This document shows, piece after piece, positions 6,353-14,120 of a stretch of DNA of 35,326 nt (position 1 is its first letter; each line of letters opens with the position of its first letter). The notes beneath the pieces are model-generated. The model made no database searches. It had not been told where the DNA came from and saw only the letters and a list, made by a program, of their open reading frames with translations. The position numbers and the translations under genes are program-made. Source of the stretch: CAG-273 sp963560005 (GTDB lineage Bacteria; Bacillota; Clostridia; TANB77; CAG-508); assembly GCA_963560005.1 (NCBI GenBank), contig CAUWNG010000025.1:1-35326 (forward strand), in the 5' to 3' direction.

Positions 6353-7065
6353 ATGGACAAGTATATAGCAAGCGTAAGTTTTGGAAAAGATAGTCTAGCA
6401 ATGCTTTTGATACTTATTGAAAAATGTTACAAACTAGATGAAGTTATTTTCTATGATACAGGTATGGAGTTTCAATCTATTTATGATACAAGGGATAAAG
6501 TAAAAGAAATTCTTAGAAAAAAAGATATTAAATATACAGAATTACAACCTGAAGTTCCATTTCTACATAAAATGTTAGACATAGAGGTACATAAAAGGGA
6601 TGGTAGCATTCAATATGGATATGGATTATGCGGTGGCAGATGCCGTTGGGGAACAACAGAAAAGAACAAAACAATATCAAAGTATTTAAAATCAAAATAT
6701 GGACAAGATTACAAAGAATATATAGGAATAGCAGCAGACGAAACTAAAAGAATCGAAAAAGAAAGAAATGAACACAAATTATTACCGCTTGTTGACTGGC
6801 GGAATGACAGAAAATGATTGCTTGAACTATTGCTATGAAAAAGGGTTTGAATGGCTAGAAGATGGAAAAAGACTATACGGAATATTAGATAGAGTAAGCT
6901 GTTGGTGCTGTAGTAATAAAAACAAGAAGGAACTAGAAAATATGAGATTGTATTTACCAAATTATTATTTAAGGTACATAGCACTACTAAAACAAATTAA
7001 GAAAAATAACAAGAAGCGGTGTTGTAGTTGATAAAGCAAAAGAACAGTTTATGAAATTATTTTGA
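6353..7065 (+). CDS. PAPS-reductase/PP-loop family protein, two +1 shifts
   Basis: Segments 6353-6799, 6801-7016 and 7018-7065, about 236 residues. The N-terminus has the PP-loop SFGKDS (residues 8-13) that binds ATP pyrophosphate, and the phosphoadenylylsulfate-reductase fold. Cys motifs CGGRCRW (about 91-97) and CWCC (about 184) suggest a metal or Fe-S site. Phage members of this family may modify DNA or nucleotides; the substrate is unknown. In-frame CGG codons at 6800 and 7017 both interrupt the gene. The +1 product reads ...PLVDW-GMTEND and later NNKK-GVVVDKAKEQFMKLF, ending just before the RusA ribosome site. Without the shifts it stops at 6817 and at 7031. Family call firm; activity inferred. 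Confidence 0.82.
6800..6803 (+). other. CGG +1 recoding site 2 (CGGA)
   Basis: Zero frame TGG CGG AAT; the product continues TGG, GGA ATG (D-W-G-M). A TGG P-site codon has no good +1 re-pairing (GGC), which argues against simple P-site slippage. Confidence 0.75.
7017..7020 (+). other. CGG +1 recoding site 3 (CGGT)
   Basis: Within the segment already shifted once, AAG CGG TGT is in frame. Zero frame gives R-C-C-S and stop; +1 gives GGT GTT GTA and 12 more residues, ending at 7065, 16 bases before the next gene. Confidence 0.65.
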
Positions 7066-7081
7066 ATAGGAGATGTAAAAA

Positions 7082-7492
7082 ATGGTATATGAATTTGAAA
7101 TGATAGGAGAACCAGTTGGAAAAGCAAGACCTAGAATGAATACAAGAACAGGAAGAGCGTACACACCAACAAATACGAAACTTTATGAATATTCTTTAAG
7201 ACAATGGTTCTGCATGAATTATCCTAATTTTAAACCAATAGAAGGTAGGGTAAAAGTAACGATCATAGCTTATTTTGGAATTCCTAAAAGTACAAGTAAA
7301 AAGAAAGAAGCGGAAATGTTGCAGGGAAATATAAGTCCAACAAAAAAGCCTGATGCAGATAATATCATAAAAATTGTGTTAGATGCAATGAATAAGTTTG
7401 CTTTCAATGATGACACGCAGGTTACTAAATTAGAGATTGAAAAGAAATATGATAAAGTGCCAAGAATCTACATAAAAGTTGAAGAATATTAG
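7082..7492 (+). CDS. rusA: RusA-family Holliday junction resolvase
   Basis: 136 residues. RusA family features: N-terminal substrate strand with GEPVGKARPRM, and the acidic catalytic motif KPDADNIIKIVLDAMN with a following DDTQV, giving the conserved Asp residues that bind Mg. It resolves four-way junctions formed during phage replication and recombination. ATG 7082 has TAGGAGATG ahead. The 3' end lies against the tyrosine recombinase gene, which it overlaps in a long-start reading. Confidence 0.9.
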   Translation: MVYEFEMIGEPVGKARPRMNTRTGRAYTPTNTKLYEYSLRQWFCMNYPNFKPIEGRVKVTIIAYFGIPKSTSKKKEAEMLQGNISPTKKPDADNIIKIVLDAMNKFAFNDDTQVTKLEIEKKYDKVPRIYIKVEEY

Positions 7493-7505
7493 AGGTGGTA
7501 TAAAA

Positions 7506-8567
7506 TTGGAAAATTATAAAGAAAATTTAATAACGAATATTATTATTAAACTATCGAATAATTTCAATGTTATGGAAGTTAATTATATAAAAGAAATATT
7601 GATATTAGAAATGAAAGATGTAGATGTAAAGTACAAAGAAATGTCTTTAACAACTGCAGGAGACGAAACAAGCCAAGTGGTAAAAAAATTTATTGCTTGT
7701 AAAAAATTAGCAGGATTAACAGAAAGAAGTTTAAAAGCATACTTAAATGAATTGGCTATTTTTTTCAAAACAATAAATAAAAGCTATAACCAAATTACGA
7801 CAGATGATATAAGAGTATATTTAGCAATGTCGAGAAGCAATAATAATGAAATTAGTGTAGATAATAAAAGAAGATATTTAAATTCATTTTTTGAATGGTT
7901 ATTTAATGAAGAGCTAATAAAAAGAAATCCTGTAAAAAAGATAGATAAAATAAAATATAAAAAAGTAGTTAAAGAGGCATTTAATGATATTGAAATTGAA
8001 AAAATGAGAAGTGTATTAGTCAATGAAAAAATATATTCTCCTTTAAAATATCAAAAAGAAACAAGATTAAGAAATATTGCAATATTTGAAACATTATTAT
8101 CATCAGGGATGAGAGTAACCGAACTTATAAGTATAAAAAAAGAACAAGTAGACAAAGGACAGGATGAACTAGTTATATTAGGAAAAGGTAAAAAAGAAAG
8201 ACCAGTATATTTAAATGCAAGAGCAATAATTGCAATAAAAAACTATTTGAAGGTAAGAAAAGATAATAACGAATATTTATTTGTAACACATCCACCTAAA
8301 CAATTAAATAATTATGAGAAGCAATGTGTGTCCAATTGTACACAATCTACAGTAGAGGCAATGGTAAGAAAGTTAGGAAGAAGAGTCGGAATTGAAGCAT
8401 ATCCACATAAATTTAGGAGAACTGCTGCAACTAATGCTGTAAGAAAAGGAATGCCAATAGAGCAAGTACAAAAAATGTTAGGTCATGCTACATTAAACAC
8501 AACTCAAATTTATGTAAATGTTTCTGATAGCGATGTAAAAATGTCACACGAAAAATATTTAAGTTAG
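7506..8567 (+). CDS. Tyrosine recombinase (XerC/D-like)
   Basis: About 353 residues from TTG 7506, which has AGAGGTGG just upstream; an ATG at 7479 lies within the RusA gene. N-terminal SAM-like core-binding domain (about residues 50-125: LTERSLKAYLNELAIFF), then the catalytic domain with all key residues: Arg in SSGMRVTE, HKFRR (H-x-x-R), LGHATLNTTQIYVN (His and nucleophile Tyr). Integrases of temperate phages usually sit by the repressor; this one lies in the early operon, so it could be the integrase or act on multimers. No attachment core was identified near it. Confidence 0.88.
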   Translation: MENYKENLITNIIIKLSNNFNVMEVNYIKEILILEMKDVDVKYKEMSLTTAGDETSQVVKKFIACKKLAGLTERSLKAYLNELAIFFKTINKSYNQITTDDIRVYLAMSRSNNNEISVDNKRRYLNSFFEWLFNEELIKRNPVKKIDKIKYKKVVKEAFNDIEIEKMRSVLVNEKIYSPLKYQKETRLRNIAIFETLLSSGMRVTELISIKKEQVDKGQDELVILGKGKKERPVYLNARAIIAIKNYLKVRKDNNEYLFVTHPPKQLNNYEKQCVSNCTQSTVEAMVRKLGRRVGIEAYPHKFRRTAATNAVRKGMPIEQVQKMLGHATLNTTQIYVNVSDSDVKMSHEKYLS

Positions 8568-8576
8568 GAGATTAAC

Positions 8577-9227
8577 ATGGAAGAAATAATTCAAATAATA
8601 ACAAATATGTCAGGTAAATATTCACCAACTTTGATATTTGATGATTTTGTAAAATTAGTTGCAATATCATTGAGCAACAGCACAGATATTATTCATACAG
8701 AAGTTTGGAAAAATAGAGAAGAACAATATAAAGCAATAATATCTAAATATAGTGCAGATGAATTTAATAATTTCGTAAAAATATTAGGAGTACTAGTTAA
8801 ACTATTTGAAAAAGAAATATATGACTATTTAGGTGAAATATATATGAAATGTGAAATGGGAAATAGTAGAACTGGACAATTTTTTACACCATTTAATTTG
8901 TCAGAGTTAACTGCAAAATTAAGTATTGATAATATAGAAAAAATAAAAAAATCTGAAGATGTTATAACATTAAATGAGCCAAGTTGTGGTGGCGGAGGAA
9001 TGATTTTAGCATATTTAAAAATATTAAAAGATAATGGAATAAATTATCAAAAAAGAGTAAAAATTGTTGCACAAGATATAGATTTTAGAAGTATATATAT
9101 GGCATATATACAATTAAGTCTAGTAGGAGCTAGAGCTAAAGTTATTCAAGGAGATACTTTAGCAGAACCTAATGTAAAAGACAATAATTACATATTTTAT
9201 ACGCCTATGTGGAAAGGACTATTGTAA
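8577..9227 (+). CDS. N-6 DNA methylase-like protein without NPPY
   Basis: 216 residues related to the HsdM/N6_Mtase family as found in phages. SAM-binding motif I is clear (EPSCGGGGM, about residue 140), with the QFFTPFNLSEL segment typical upstream of it, and AQDID after it. The expected catalytic motif IV (N/D-P-P-Y) is absent: the corresponding region reads GDTLAEPNVKDNN, and the protein ends 15 residues later. It may bind SAM or DNA without methylating, or act with the second methylase at 9684. No frame break is seen at the end. Confidence 0.7.
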   Translation: MEEIIQIITNMSGKYSPTLIFDDFVKLVAISLSNSTDIIHTEVWKNREEQYKAIISKYSADEFNNFVKILGVLVKLFEKEIYDYLGEIYMKCEMGNSRTGQFFTPFNLSELTAKLSIDNIEKIKKSEDVITLNEPSCGGGGMILAYLKILKDNGINYQKRVKIVAQDIDFRSIYMAYIQLSLVGARAKVIQGDTLAEPNVKDNNYIFYTPMWKGLL

Positions 9228-9303
9228 ATATTATAAAAGAATAAGAGGAGATAAATTAAAATGATAAAAAGAAGATAATTCAATATTAAGGAGGAAGATT
9301 AAA

Positions 9304-9438
9304 ATGAGTGATTTAACAGATGAAGAAATAATAGCAACAAGAAAATTACATGGGTTAAATGATGATTTATATAAAGAAAAGACAGCAGATGAGATGTTTG
9401 AAGAAATAGGATATATAAAAAAATGTGAACACAAATAA
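9304..9438 (+). CDS. Small acidic hypothetical protein
   Basis: Forty-four residues (MSDLTDEEIIATRKLHG, then KTADEMFEEIGYIKKCEHK) behind AAGGAGGAAG. The ending resembles the start of longer phage proteins of this type, so this may be a truncated version. An open frame without a start continues at 9453 and leads into the methylase frame. Function unknown. Confidence 0.5.
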   Translation: MSDLTDEEIIATRKLHGLNDDLYKEKTADEMFEEIGYIKKCEHK

Positions 9439-9683
9439 AAACAGCCAGATAAAGAAACAAAAAATATATAGACTATTGGGAAAGTGAAGTACAAAAAGAA
9501 ATTGAAAAGAAAGATAAGATAATAGATTTAATGGCAGAAACAATTAGAAAACTAGCTATTTCGTTAGCAAATTATAGAGGTGGCTATAATGAAGAAACCA
9601 TTCATTTTACAGGAAATATAAAAGATATAAAACAATACTTTAAAAGTGAAGCAGATAATTTATTATATAAAAAGAGGTGTTAT

Positions 9684-10910
9684 ATGAAATTAACGCAAGA
9701 AGATATTAATAATTTAATTGGAATAAAAGAAAGTTTTGAATTACCAGACAAACTTATGAAATTGTTAAGAGATAAAGAAACAAGAATAAAATTATTTAAC
9801 GATTTTATGAAGTACGATATTGATTTATCTAACGACGTTTTTCGTGATTATTTTCAAGAGGAACATGCTGATAGAAAAGGCTTAAAACAGGATTATACAC
9901 CAGATTGTATTTGTCAATTGTTATCAAAAATTCATAGTAAAGCAGATAAAGTTTTAGATGTTTGTAGTGGCACTGGTTCACTCAGTATATTTACTTATAA
10001 CACTAATAAAGAAGCGTATTATCAATGTGAAGAAATATCAAGTAGAGCAATTCCTGTTTTATTATTTAATCTAGCTATTAGAGGAATAAACGGATTAATA
10101 ATTCAAAAAGATGTTTTAAAAGATGAAATACTTCACATTTACAAATTAACCAATTACGGTCAAATTAGTGATATTGAAGAAATAAACGAAATTAACGAAG
10201 AAAAGTTCGATTTAGTTATATCTAACCCACCTTATTCGATACCGTGGGAACCAAAACAAGATGAACGATTTGCAGGATATGAACTAGCACCAAAAAGCAA
10301 AGCTGATTATGCTTTTGTACTTAATATACTTTACAAACTTGATAAAAGTGGTGAAGCGTTTATAATTTTACCTCATGGAATTTTATTTAGAGGACAAGCA
10401 GAAGGTGAAATAAGAAAACAATTGATAGAAAATAACTTAATTGATTCTGTTATAGGACTACCAGATAAATTATTTTTAAACACTTCAATACCAGTTGTTA
10501 TTTTAGTTCTTAAAAAGAACAGAAAAACAAAGGATATTTTATTTATAGATAGTTCTAAAAATTGTATAAAACAATCAAAACAAAATGATATGAATGAAGA
10601 ACAAATTGATAAAATTGTCAACACGTTTAGAAATAGAAAAGAAATAGAAAAATATTCACATTTAGCTACTTACAAAGAAATAGTAAAAAATGATTATAAC
10701 TTAAATATTCCAAGATACGTTAACACATTTGAAAAAGAACCACTTCCAGACTTAAAGGAGGTTGTTCTAGACATAATAAACATTGAAAAAGAAGTTAAAG
10801 AATCTGAAAAAGAGCTTAAAGGATTGCTTGAAGAATTAGAGGGAACTACACCAGAAGAAAAAGAATATTATGCAAAAGCAATAAGACCTATGATGGAATG
10901 GTTGGGGTGA
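9684..10910 (+). CDS. Type I-like DNA adenine methyltransferase (HsdM-like)
   Basis: About 408 residues from ATG 9684, behind AGAGGTG; the same frame is open from ATG 9531, so an N-terminal extension of 51 residues (ending KDIKQYFKSEADN) is possible and may be a fused piece of another small phage protein. Motif I is LDVCSGTGSLS and motif IV is SNPPYSIPW, giving an N6-adenine methyltransferase. QDYTPDCICQLL matches the HsdM 'tP' region. A C-terminal coiled coil (KEVKESEKELKGLLEELE) fits contact with a specificity subunit. The next gene, four bases later, is HsdS-like, and no restriction subunit is visible. Likely protects phage DNA. Confidence 0.82.
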   Translation: MKLTQEDINNLIGIKESFELPDKLMKLLRDKETRIKLFNDFMKYDIDLSNDVFRDYFQEEHADRKGLKQDYTPDCICQLLSKIHSKADKVLDVCSGTGSLSIFTYNTNKEAYYQCEEISSRAIPVLLFNLAIRGINGLIIQKDVLKDEILHIYKLTNYGQISDIEEINEINEEKFDLVISNPPYSIPWEPKQDERFAGYELAPKSKADYAFVLNILYKLDKSGEAFIILPHGILFRGQAEGEIRKQLIENNLIDSVIGLPDKLFLNTSIPVVILVLKKNRKTKDILFIDSSKNCIKQSKQNDMNEEQIDKIVNTFRNRKEIEKYSHLATYKEIVKNDYNLNIPRYVNTFEKEPLPDLKEVVLDIINIEKEVKESEKELKGLLEELEGTTPEEKEYYAKAIRPMMEWLG

Positions 10911-10913
10911 TTT

Positions 10914-11360
10914 ATGGATTTAGAAGATTATAAAAAAGTAAATTTGTTAGATTTAGTACAAATAGAAAAAGCTAAAGAAAATAAAATTTATAACAAAGGA
11001 AATATCATTATTCAAGTATCAGCTAGTAAAGGACAAATATTTTATTTAGATCAAGATACTACTGTAGAAAGAAAATATATAGTATTAACTTGTAAAGATG
11101 ATAAAGTGATCAATACTAAATACTTGTATCATGTCATAAGTGATTTATTACCAGAATTTTTAGCAAAATATCAAACAGGAATAAACATTCAACCAGAGGT
11201 ATTTAAGTATATGGAATTAGAGATACACGATGATATAAAAACACAACAACATATAGCAAAAATATTTGACAAAATCGATGAAGATAGAAAAGAACAAGAA
11301 GAAATGGTAAAGAAATATCGAGACTTTAAAAATATTTTTTTAGACAAGATGTTTATATGA
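10914..11360 (+). CDS. HsdS-like specificity half-subunit
   Basis: 148 residues with one target-recognition-like domain (VNLLDLVQIEKAKEN near the start; GINIQPEVFKYMELEI; TQQHIAKIFDKIDEDRKEQEE) followed by the conserved helical spacer. Full HsdS proteins have two such units; a single one would work as a dimer on a palindromic split site. Follows the methylase by three bases. The family match is by pattern; the target sequence cannot be told. Confidence 0.68.
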   Translation: MDLEDYKKVNLLDLVQIEKAKENKIYNKGNIIIQVSASKGQIFYLDQDTTVERKYIVLTCKDDKVINTKYLYHVISDLLPEFLAKYQTGINIQPEVFKYMELEIHDDIKTQQHIAKIFDKIDEDRKEQEEMVKKYRDFKNIFLDKMFI

Positions 11361-11420
11361 AAATAAATAAATTTATGAAATTAGTAGATAAATTTTAGAG
11401 AAAGAAGGCGGGAGTGAAAA

Positions 11421-11873
11421 ATGAAAAAATGTAAATATGAGAATATTACAATAGAAGAAGCAGAAAGAATAATAGGGACAAGCTATATTACTGAACTGAT
11501 TTGTGATGCTGATAGTAAGACCATAAATATCAATGAAGAAGAATATCTAAAAGTAGAAGCGGTAATAAAAGAAACTATAAATGTTGTAAAAAGGACATTA
11601 GAACCTGTTATAAATAGTCTATCAGATGCTTTTGATACATTAGCAGAAACAGCACGATCATTTGCAACTACATTAGTAGGAATAGCTGAAAGTCTGGCTA
11701 GAAACTTAAGTAATAAAAAAATAACAAAGAAAAAATTTATTAAATTACTGCAAAGTCAAGGAATGCAACGAAATGAAATAAATAGAATTATTAAAAATAA
11801 CAAGGAGCCATATACATTTTATAGGTATTACAATATAGTAGTAAGTTATCAAAAACAAAACGATAAACAATAA
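11421..11873 (+). CDS. Conserved phage hypothetical protein
   Basis: 150 residues. The middle has a heptad-like amphipathic stretch (PVINSLSDAFDTLAETARSF) and the C-terminus is basic with KKFIKLLQSQGMQRNEINRI, like a small HTH or helical DNA-binding tail. Proteins of this shape are common before the late-gene regulator in Bacillota phages. No function is recognised. ATG follows GGCGGGAGTG. Confidence 0.55.
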   Translation: MKKCKYENITIEEAERIIGTSYITELICDADSKTININEEEYLKVEAVIKETINVVKRTLEPVINSLSDAFDTLAETARSFATTLVGIAESLARNLSNKKITKKKFIKLLQSQGMQRNEINRIIKNNKEPYTFYRYYNIVVSYQKQNDKQ

Positions 11874-11987
11874 AAAACGATAGAAACAATAATTTGTAAG
11901 GGGAAAAACACTTAAAAATTATTTTTACATAGAAAAATTAGAAACGAACACGATAGAAAAACAAGAAGCGGAAAGAAGGTGTATATC

Positions 11988-12155
11988 ATGCTTTTAGCAT
12001 TAAAAATAATATTTATATTCTTTTTAGGAATATTGTCATTGTCAAAAATAGTAAAAGAAATGAATGAGCAAAACGATAGTATTTCAAAAAGCATAATTAA
12101 TATAGTTGAAATAATTATTAGTGTAGCATTGATTTTCTTTATTTATAAAATATAG
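11988..12155 (+). CDS. Small two-helix membrane protein
   Basis: Fifty-five residues, two hydrophobic segments (LLALKIIFIFFLGILSL; IINIVEIIISVALIFFIY) joined by a polar loop (KEMNEQNDSISKS). AGAAGGTG precedes the ATG. The 115 bases upstream (11874-11987) hold nothing I can name. Possibly a host-modulating membrane peptide; function not known. Confidence 0.55.
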   Translation: MLLALKIIFIFFLGILSLSKIVKEMNEQNDSISKSIINIVEIIISVALIFFIYKI

Positions 12156-12169
12156 GAGGGATGCAAAAG

Positions 12170-12595
12170 ATGAACGTTCAAGAAGTATTAGAAAATTACA
12201 ATACATATAAAGCTAGAATCAGTATAACGGAAGCGGAAATACAAGAGCTAGAAAATGAAATTGTTGATATAAAAAGTGCTAATTTAGATGGAATGCCTAA
12301 AGTAAAAGGTTATGTTGAATCTAGTATAGAAAACCAAGTAATAGAAAAACAGGACAAAATATCAGATAAAAGAAGGTATATTAAAAGTTTAGAACTAAAA
12401 ATAAAAGTGGTAGAAAATCTCGTGAAAATATTGAAAAAGTATAATCAGGATGTTATAGAAATGAGATATTATCAGAAAATGAGCATAGAAGAAATTGCGG
12501 TAAAGAAAAATAAAACCTATGGTGCTATAACAACAACAATAAAAAATTCCATAGCAAAAATGCAACGAGAATATAACAAAAATAAAAAATTATAG
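12170..12595 (+). CDS. ArpU/RinA-like late transcription regulator
   Basis: About 141 residues. Residues 1-85 are coiled coil (ITEAEIQELENEIVDIKSA; KISDKRRYIKSLELKIK); residues 95-130 form a sigma-70 region 4-like helix-turn-helix (VIEMRYYQKMSIEEIAVKKN, then TYGAITTTIKNSIAKM). This is the architecture of ArpU/RinA-type phage regulators that turn on late genes. ATG 12170 is chosen because GGAGGG touches ATG 12161. It lies directly upstream of a promoter-terminator pair at the early/late boundary, which fits that job. Confidence 0.75.
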   Translation: MNVQEVLENYNTYKARISITEAEIQELENEIVDIKSANLDGMPKVKGYVESSIENQVIEKQDKISDKRRYIKSLELKIKVVENLVKILKKYNQDVIEMRYYQKMSIEEIAVKKNKTYGAITTTIKNSIAKMQREYNKNKKL

Positions 12596-12633
12596 AAAAA
12601 TTGTATAAAATTTGTATATTTTTTCTGTATTTT

Positions 12634-12662
12634 TTGAAAAAATAATTTGTTATAATTATAAT
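12634..12662 (+). promoter_or_regulatory. Candidate late promoter
   Basis: TTGAAA (12634-12639), 17 bases, TATAAT (12657-12662), at the junction between the early operon and the late genes. The first transcribed base would be near 12670, so RNA would meet the terminator at 12711-12746 after about 70-80 bases. Confidence 0.55.
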
Positions 12663-12710
12663 TGCAAAAATACTAAATATTTTCATTTTTATTTCTTCAT
12701 TTCTTTTTCA

Positions 12711-12746
12711 AAAAGCCACCTTATTGTTTTTAGGTGGCTTTTTTAT
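12711..12746 (+). terminator. Strong intrinsic terminator
   Basis: AAAAGCCACCT (12711-12721) pairs perfectly with AGGTGGCTTTT (12732-12742), 10-base loop, followed by a T run. It ends early transcription, or a short late leader RNA starting from 12670. Confidence 0.85.
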
Positions 12747-12747
12747 A

Positions 12748-12821
12748 TGCGGTGATGGTGCAACGGCAGCACATTGGGGTCATATCCTAAAGACGAGGTT
12801 CGAATCCTCTGACCGCAACCA
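12748..12821 (+). tRNA. tRNA-like gene, anticodon CAT (Met or Ile2)
   Basis: Cloverleaf: acceptor TGCGGTG/GACCGCA (12748-12754 with 12811-12817), D arm GTGC/GCAC, anticodon arm TTGGG-GTCATAT-CCTAA with CAT at the anticodon, T arm around TTCGAAT, and encoded CCA at 12819-12821. Oddities: the bottom acceptor pair is G-G, the T-stem has a C-T mismatch, and three bases instead of two precede the D stem. It may be a degenerate phage tRNA; a CAT anticodon cannot be split into Met and lysidine-Ile from sequence. It does not read CGG. Confidence 0.7.
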
Positions 12822-12840
12822 AAATAAAAGGAATATGCCT

Positions 12841-12996
12841 ATGAATTTAAGTAGATGTATGTTAAGAAAATGTAAAAATTGTAGATATGAAATGAGTTGT
12901 TTTAAGGAGTATAGTAATGAATATTCAAAAAATAAGCGTAGAAAATCTAAAACCAGCAGAGTACAATCCAAGAAAAGACCTAAAACCAGAGGATGA
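12841..12996 (+). CDS. Small Cys-rich basic protein
   Basis: Fifty-one residues (the 12841 ATG follows AAAAGGAATATG), with Cys at MNLSRCMLRKCKNCRYEMSC suggesting a small zinc knuckle, and a very basic tail (KNKRRKSKTSRVQSKKRPK). It overlaps the ParB-methyltransferase start at 12917 by 80 bases. Possibly a nucleic-acid binder. The long overlap lowers confidence that the full tail is used. Confidence 0.5.
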   Translation: MNLSRCMLRKCKNCRYEMSCFKEYSNEYSKNKRRKSKTSRVQSKKRPKTRG

Positions 12997-14101
12997 GGAA
13001 TATCAAAAAATAAAAAAGAGTTTGATTGAATTTGGATATGTAGCTCCAGTAATTATTAATGCAGATATGACTGTTATAGGTGGTCATCAAAGAATAAAGG
13101 TGCTTAAAGAACTAGGATATGAAGAAATTCAATGCATTGTAGTTGATTTAGATAAGAATAAAGAAAAAGCATTGAATCTAGCATTAAATAAAATTAGTGG
13201 AGAATGGGATAATGATAAATTGGAAGCAATCCTTGCTGAATTAAAAGAAACAGATATTGATATAAATGTTACAGGATTTAGCAATGATGAAATAGACGAC
13301 ATATTGAAAGATATAATAGGATCCAATGAAGATGATTTCGATTTAGAAGGGGCACTAGAAGAAATAGAAGAACCAATAACAAAAGTAGGAGACATTTGGA
13401 AATTAGGAAAGCATCGATTATTATGTGGAGATAGTACGCAACAAGAAGATGTTATGCGTCTTATGAATAATCAAGAAGCGGATATGCTTCTTACAGATCC
13501 ACCATATAATGTTGATTATGAAGGAGTAGCTGGAAAAATAGAAAATGACAACATGAATGAAACGGAATTTTATAATTTCCTATTAGATGCATTTAGGAAT
13601 ATGAATGAAATAGCAAAAGCAGGAGCTCCTATTTATGTATTTCACGCAGATACAGAAGGTCTAAATTTTAGAAATGCTTTTAAGAATGCAGGATTTAAGT
13701 TAGCACAATGTTTAGTTTGGGTAAAAAATACCTTTGTTATTGGCAGACAAGATTATCAATGGAAACATGAACCAATTCTTTATGGATGGAAAAAGGGAAA
13801 GGCTCATTATTTTATTGATAGCAGATCACAAAATACAGTATTAGAATTTGATAAACCAATAAGAAACGCAGAACATCCAACAATGAAACCTATTGATTTA
13901 TTAGTATATTTAATAAAAAATTCTAGTAAAGAAAATGACTTAATAGTAGATTTATTTGCAGGAAGCGGATCAAGTTTGATTGCTGCAGAACAAACCAATA
14001 GAATATGTTATGCGATGGAATTAGATCCTCGATATTGTGATGTTATTATAAAACGCTGGGAAACTTTAACAGGACAAAAGGCAGAGTTAGAGAAAAAGTA
14101 A
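12917..14101 (+). CDS. ParB-domain/DNA methyltransferase fusion
   Basis: 394 residues. Residues 1-110 are a ParB/Srx-like domain (VENLKPAEYNPRKDL; TVIGGHQRIKVLKELGY). Residues about 155-394 form an amino-methyltransferase of the beta group: motif IV LLTDPPYNVDYEG near residue 195 comes before motif I DLFAGSGSS near 350, the circularly permuted order of N6-adenine or N4-cytosine enzymes. Common in phage packaging regions, where it methylates phage DNA. Modification type is not decidable from the DPPY motif alone. ATG after TTAAGGAG. Confidence 0.9.
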   Translation: MNIQKISVENLKPAEYNPRKDLKPEDEEYQKIKKSLIEFGYVAPVIINADMTVIGGHQRIKVLKELGYEEIQCIVVDLDKNKEKALNLALNKISGEWDNDKLEAILAELKETDIDINVTGFSNDEIDDILKDIIGSNEDDFDLEGALEEIEEPITKVGDIWKLGKHRLLCGDSTQQEDVMRLMNNQEADMLLTDPPYNVDYEGVAGKIENDNMNETEFYNFLLDAFRNMNEIAKAGAPIYVFHADTEGLNFRNAFKNAGFKLAQCLVWVKNTFVIGRQDYQWKHEPILYGWKKGKAHYFIDSRSQNTVLEFDKPIRNAEHPTMKPIDLLVYLIKNSSKENDLIVDLFAGSGSSLIAAEQTNRICYAMELDPRYCDVIIKRWETLTGQKAELEKK

Positions 14102-14120
14102 TGGAGGTGGGTGAGTTGTA

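Noticed and set aside
9531..9683. N-terminal extension of the HsdM-like protein
   Set aside because: The extension has no ribosome site and does not look like HsdM, while ATG 9684 has a good one. Kept only as a note.
11941..11987. AAG CGG AAA upstream of the 11988 gene as a tenth CGG site
   Set aside because: There is no supported gene in this stretch, so the reading frame is not defined.
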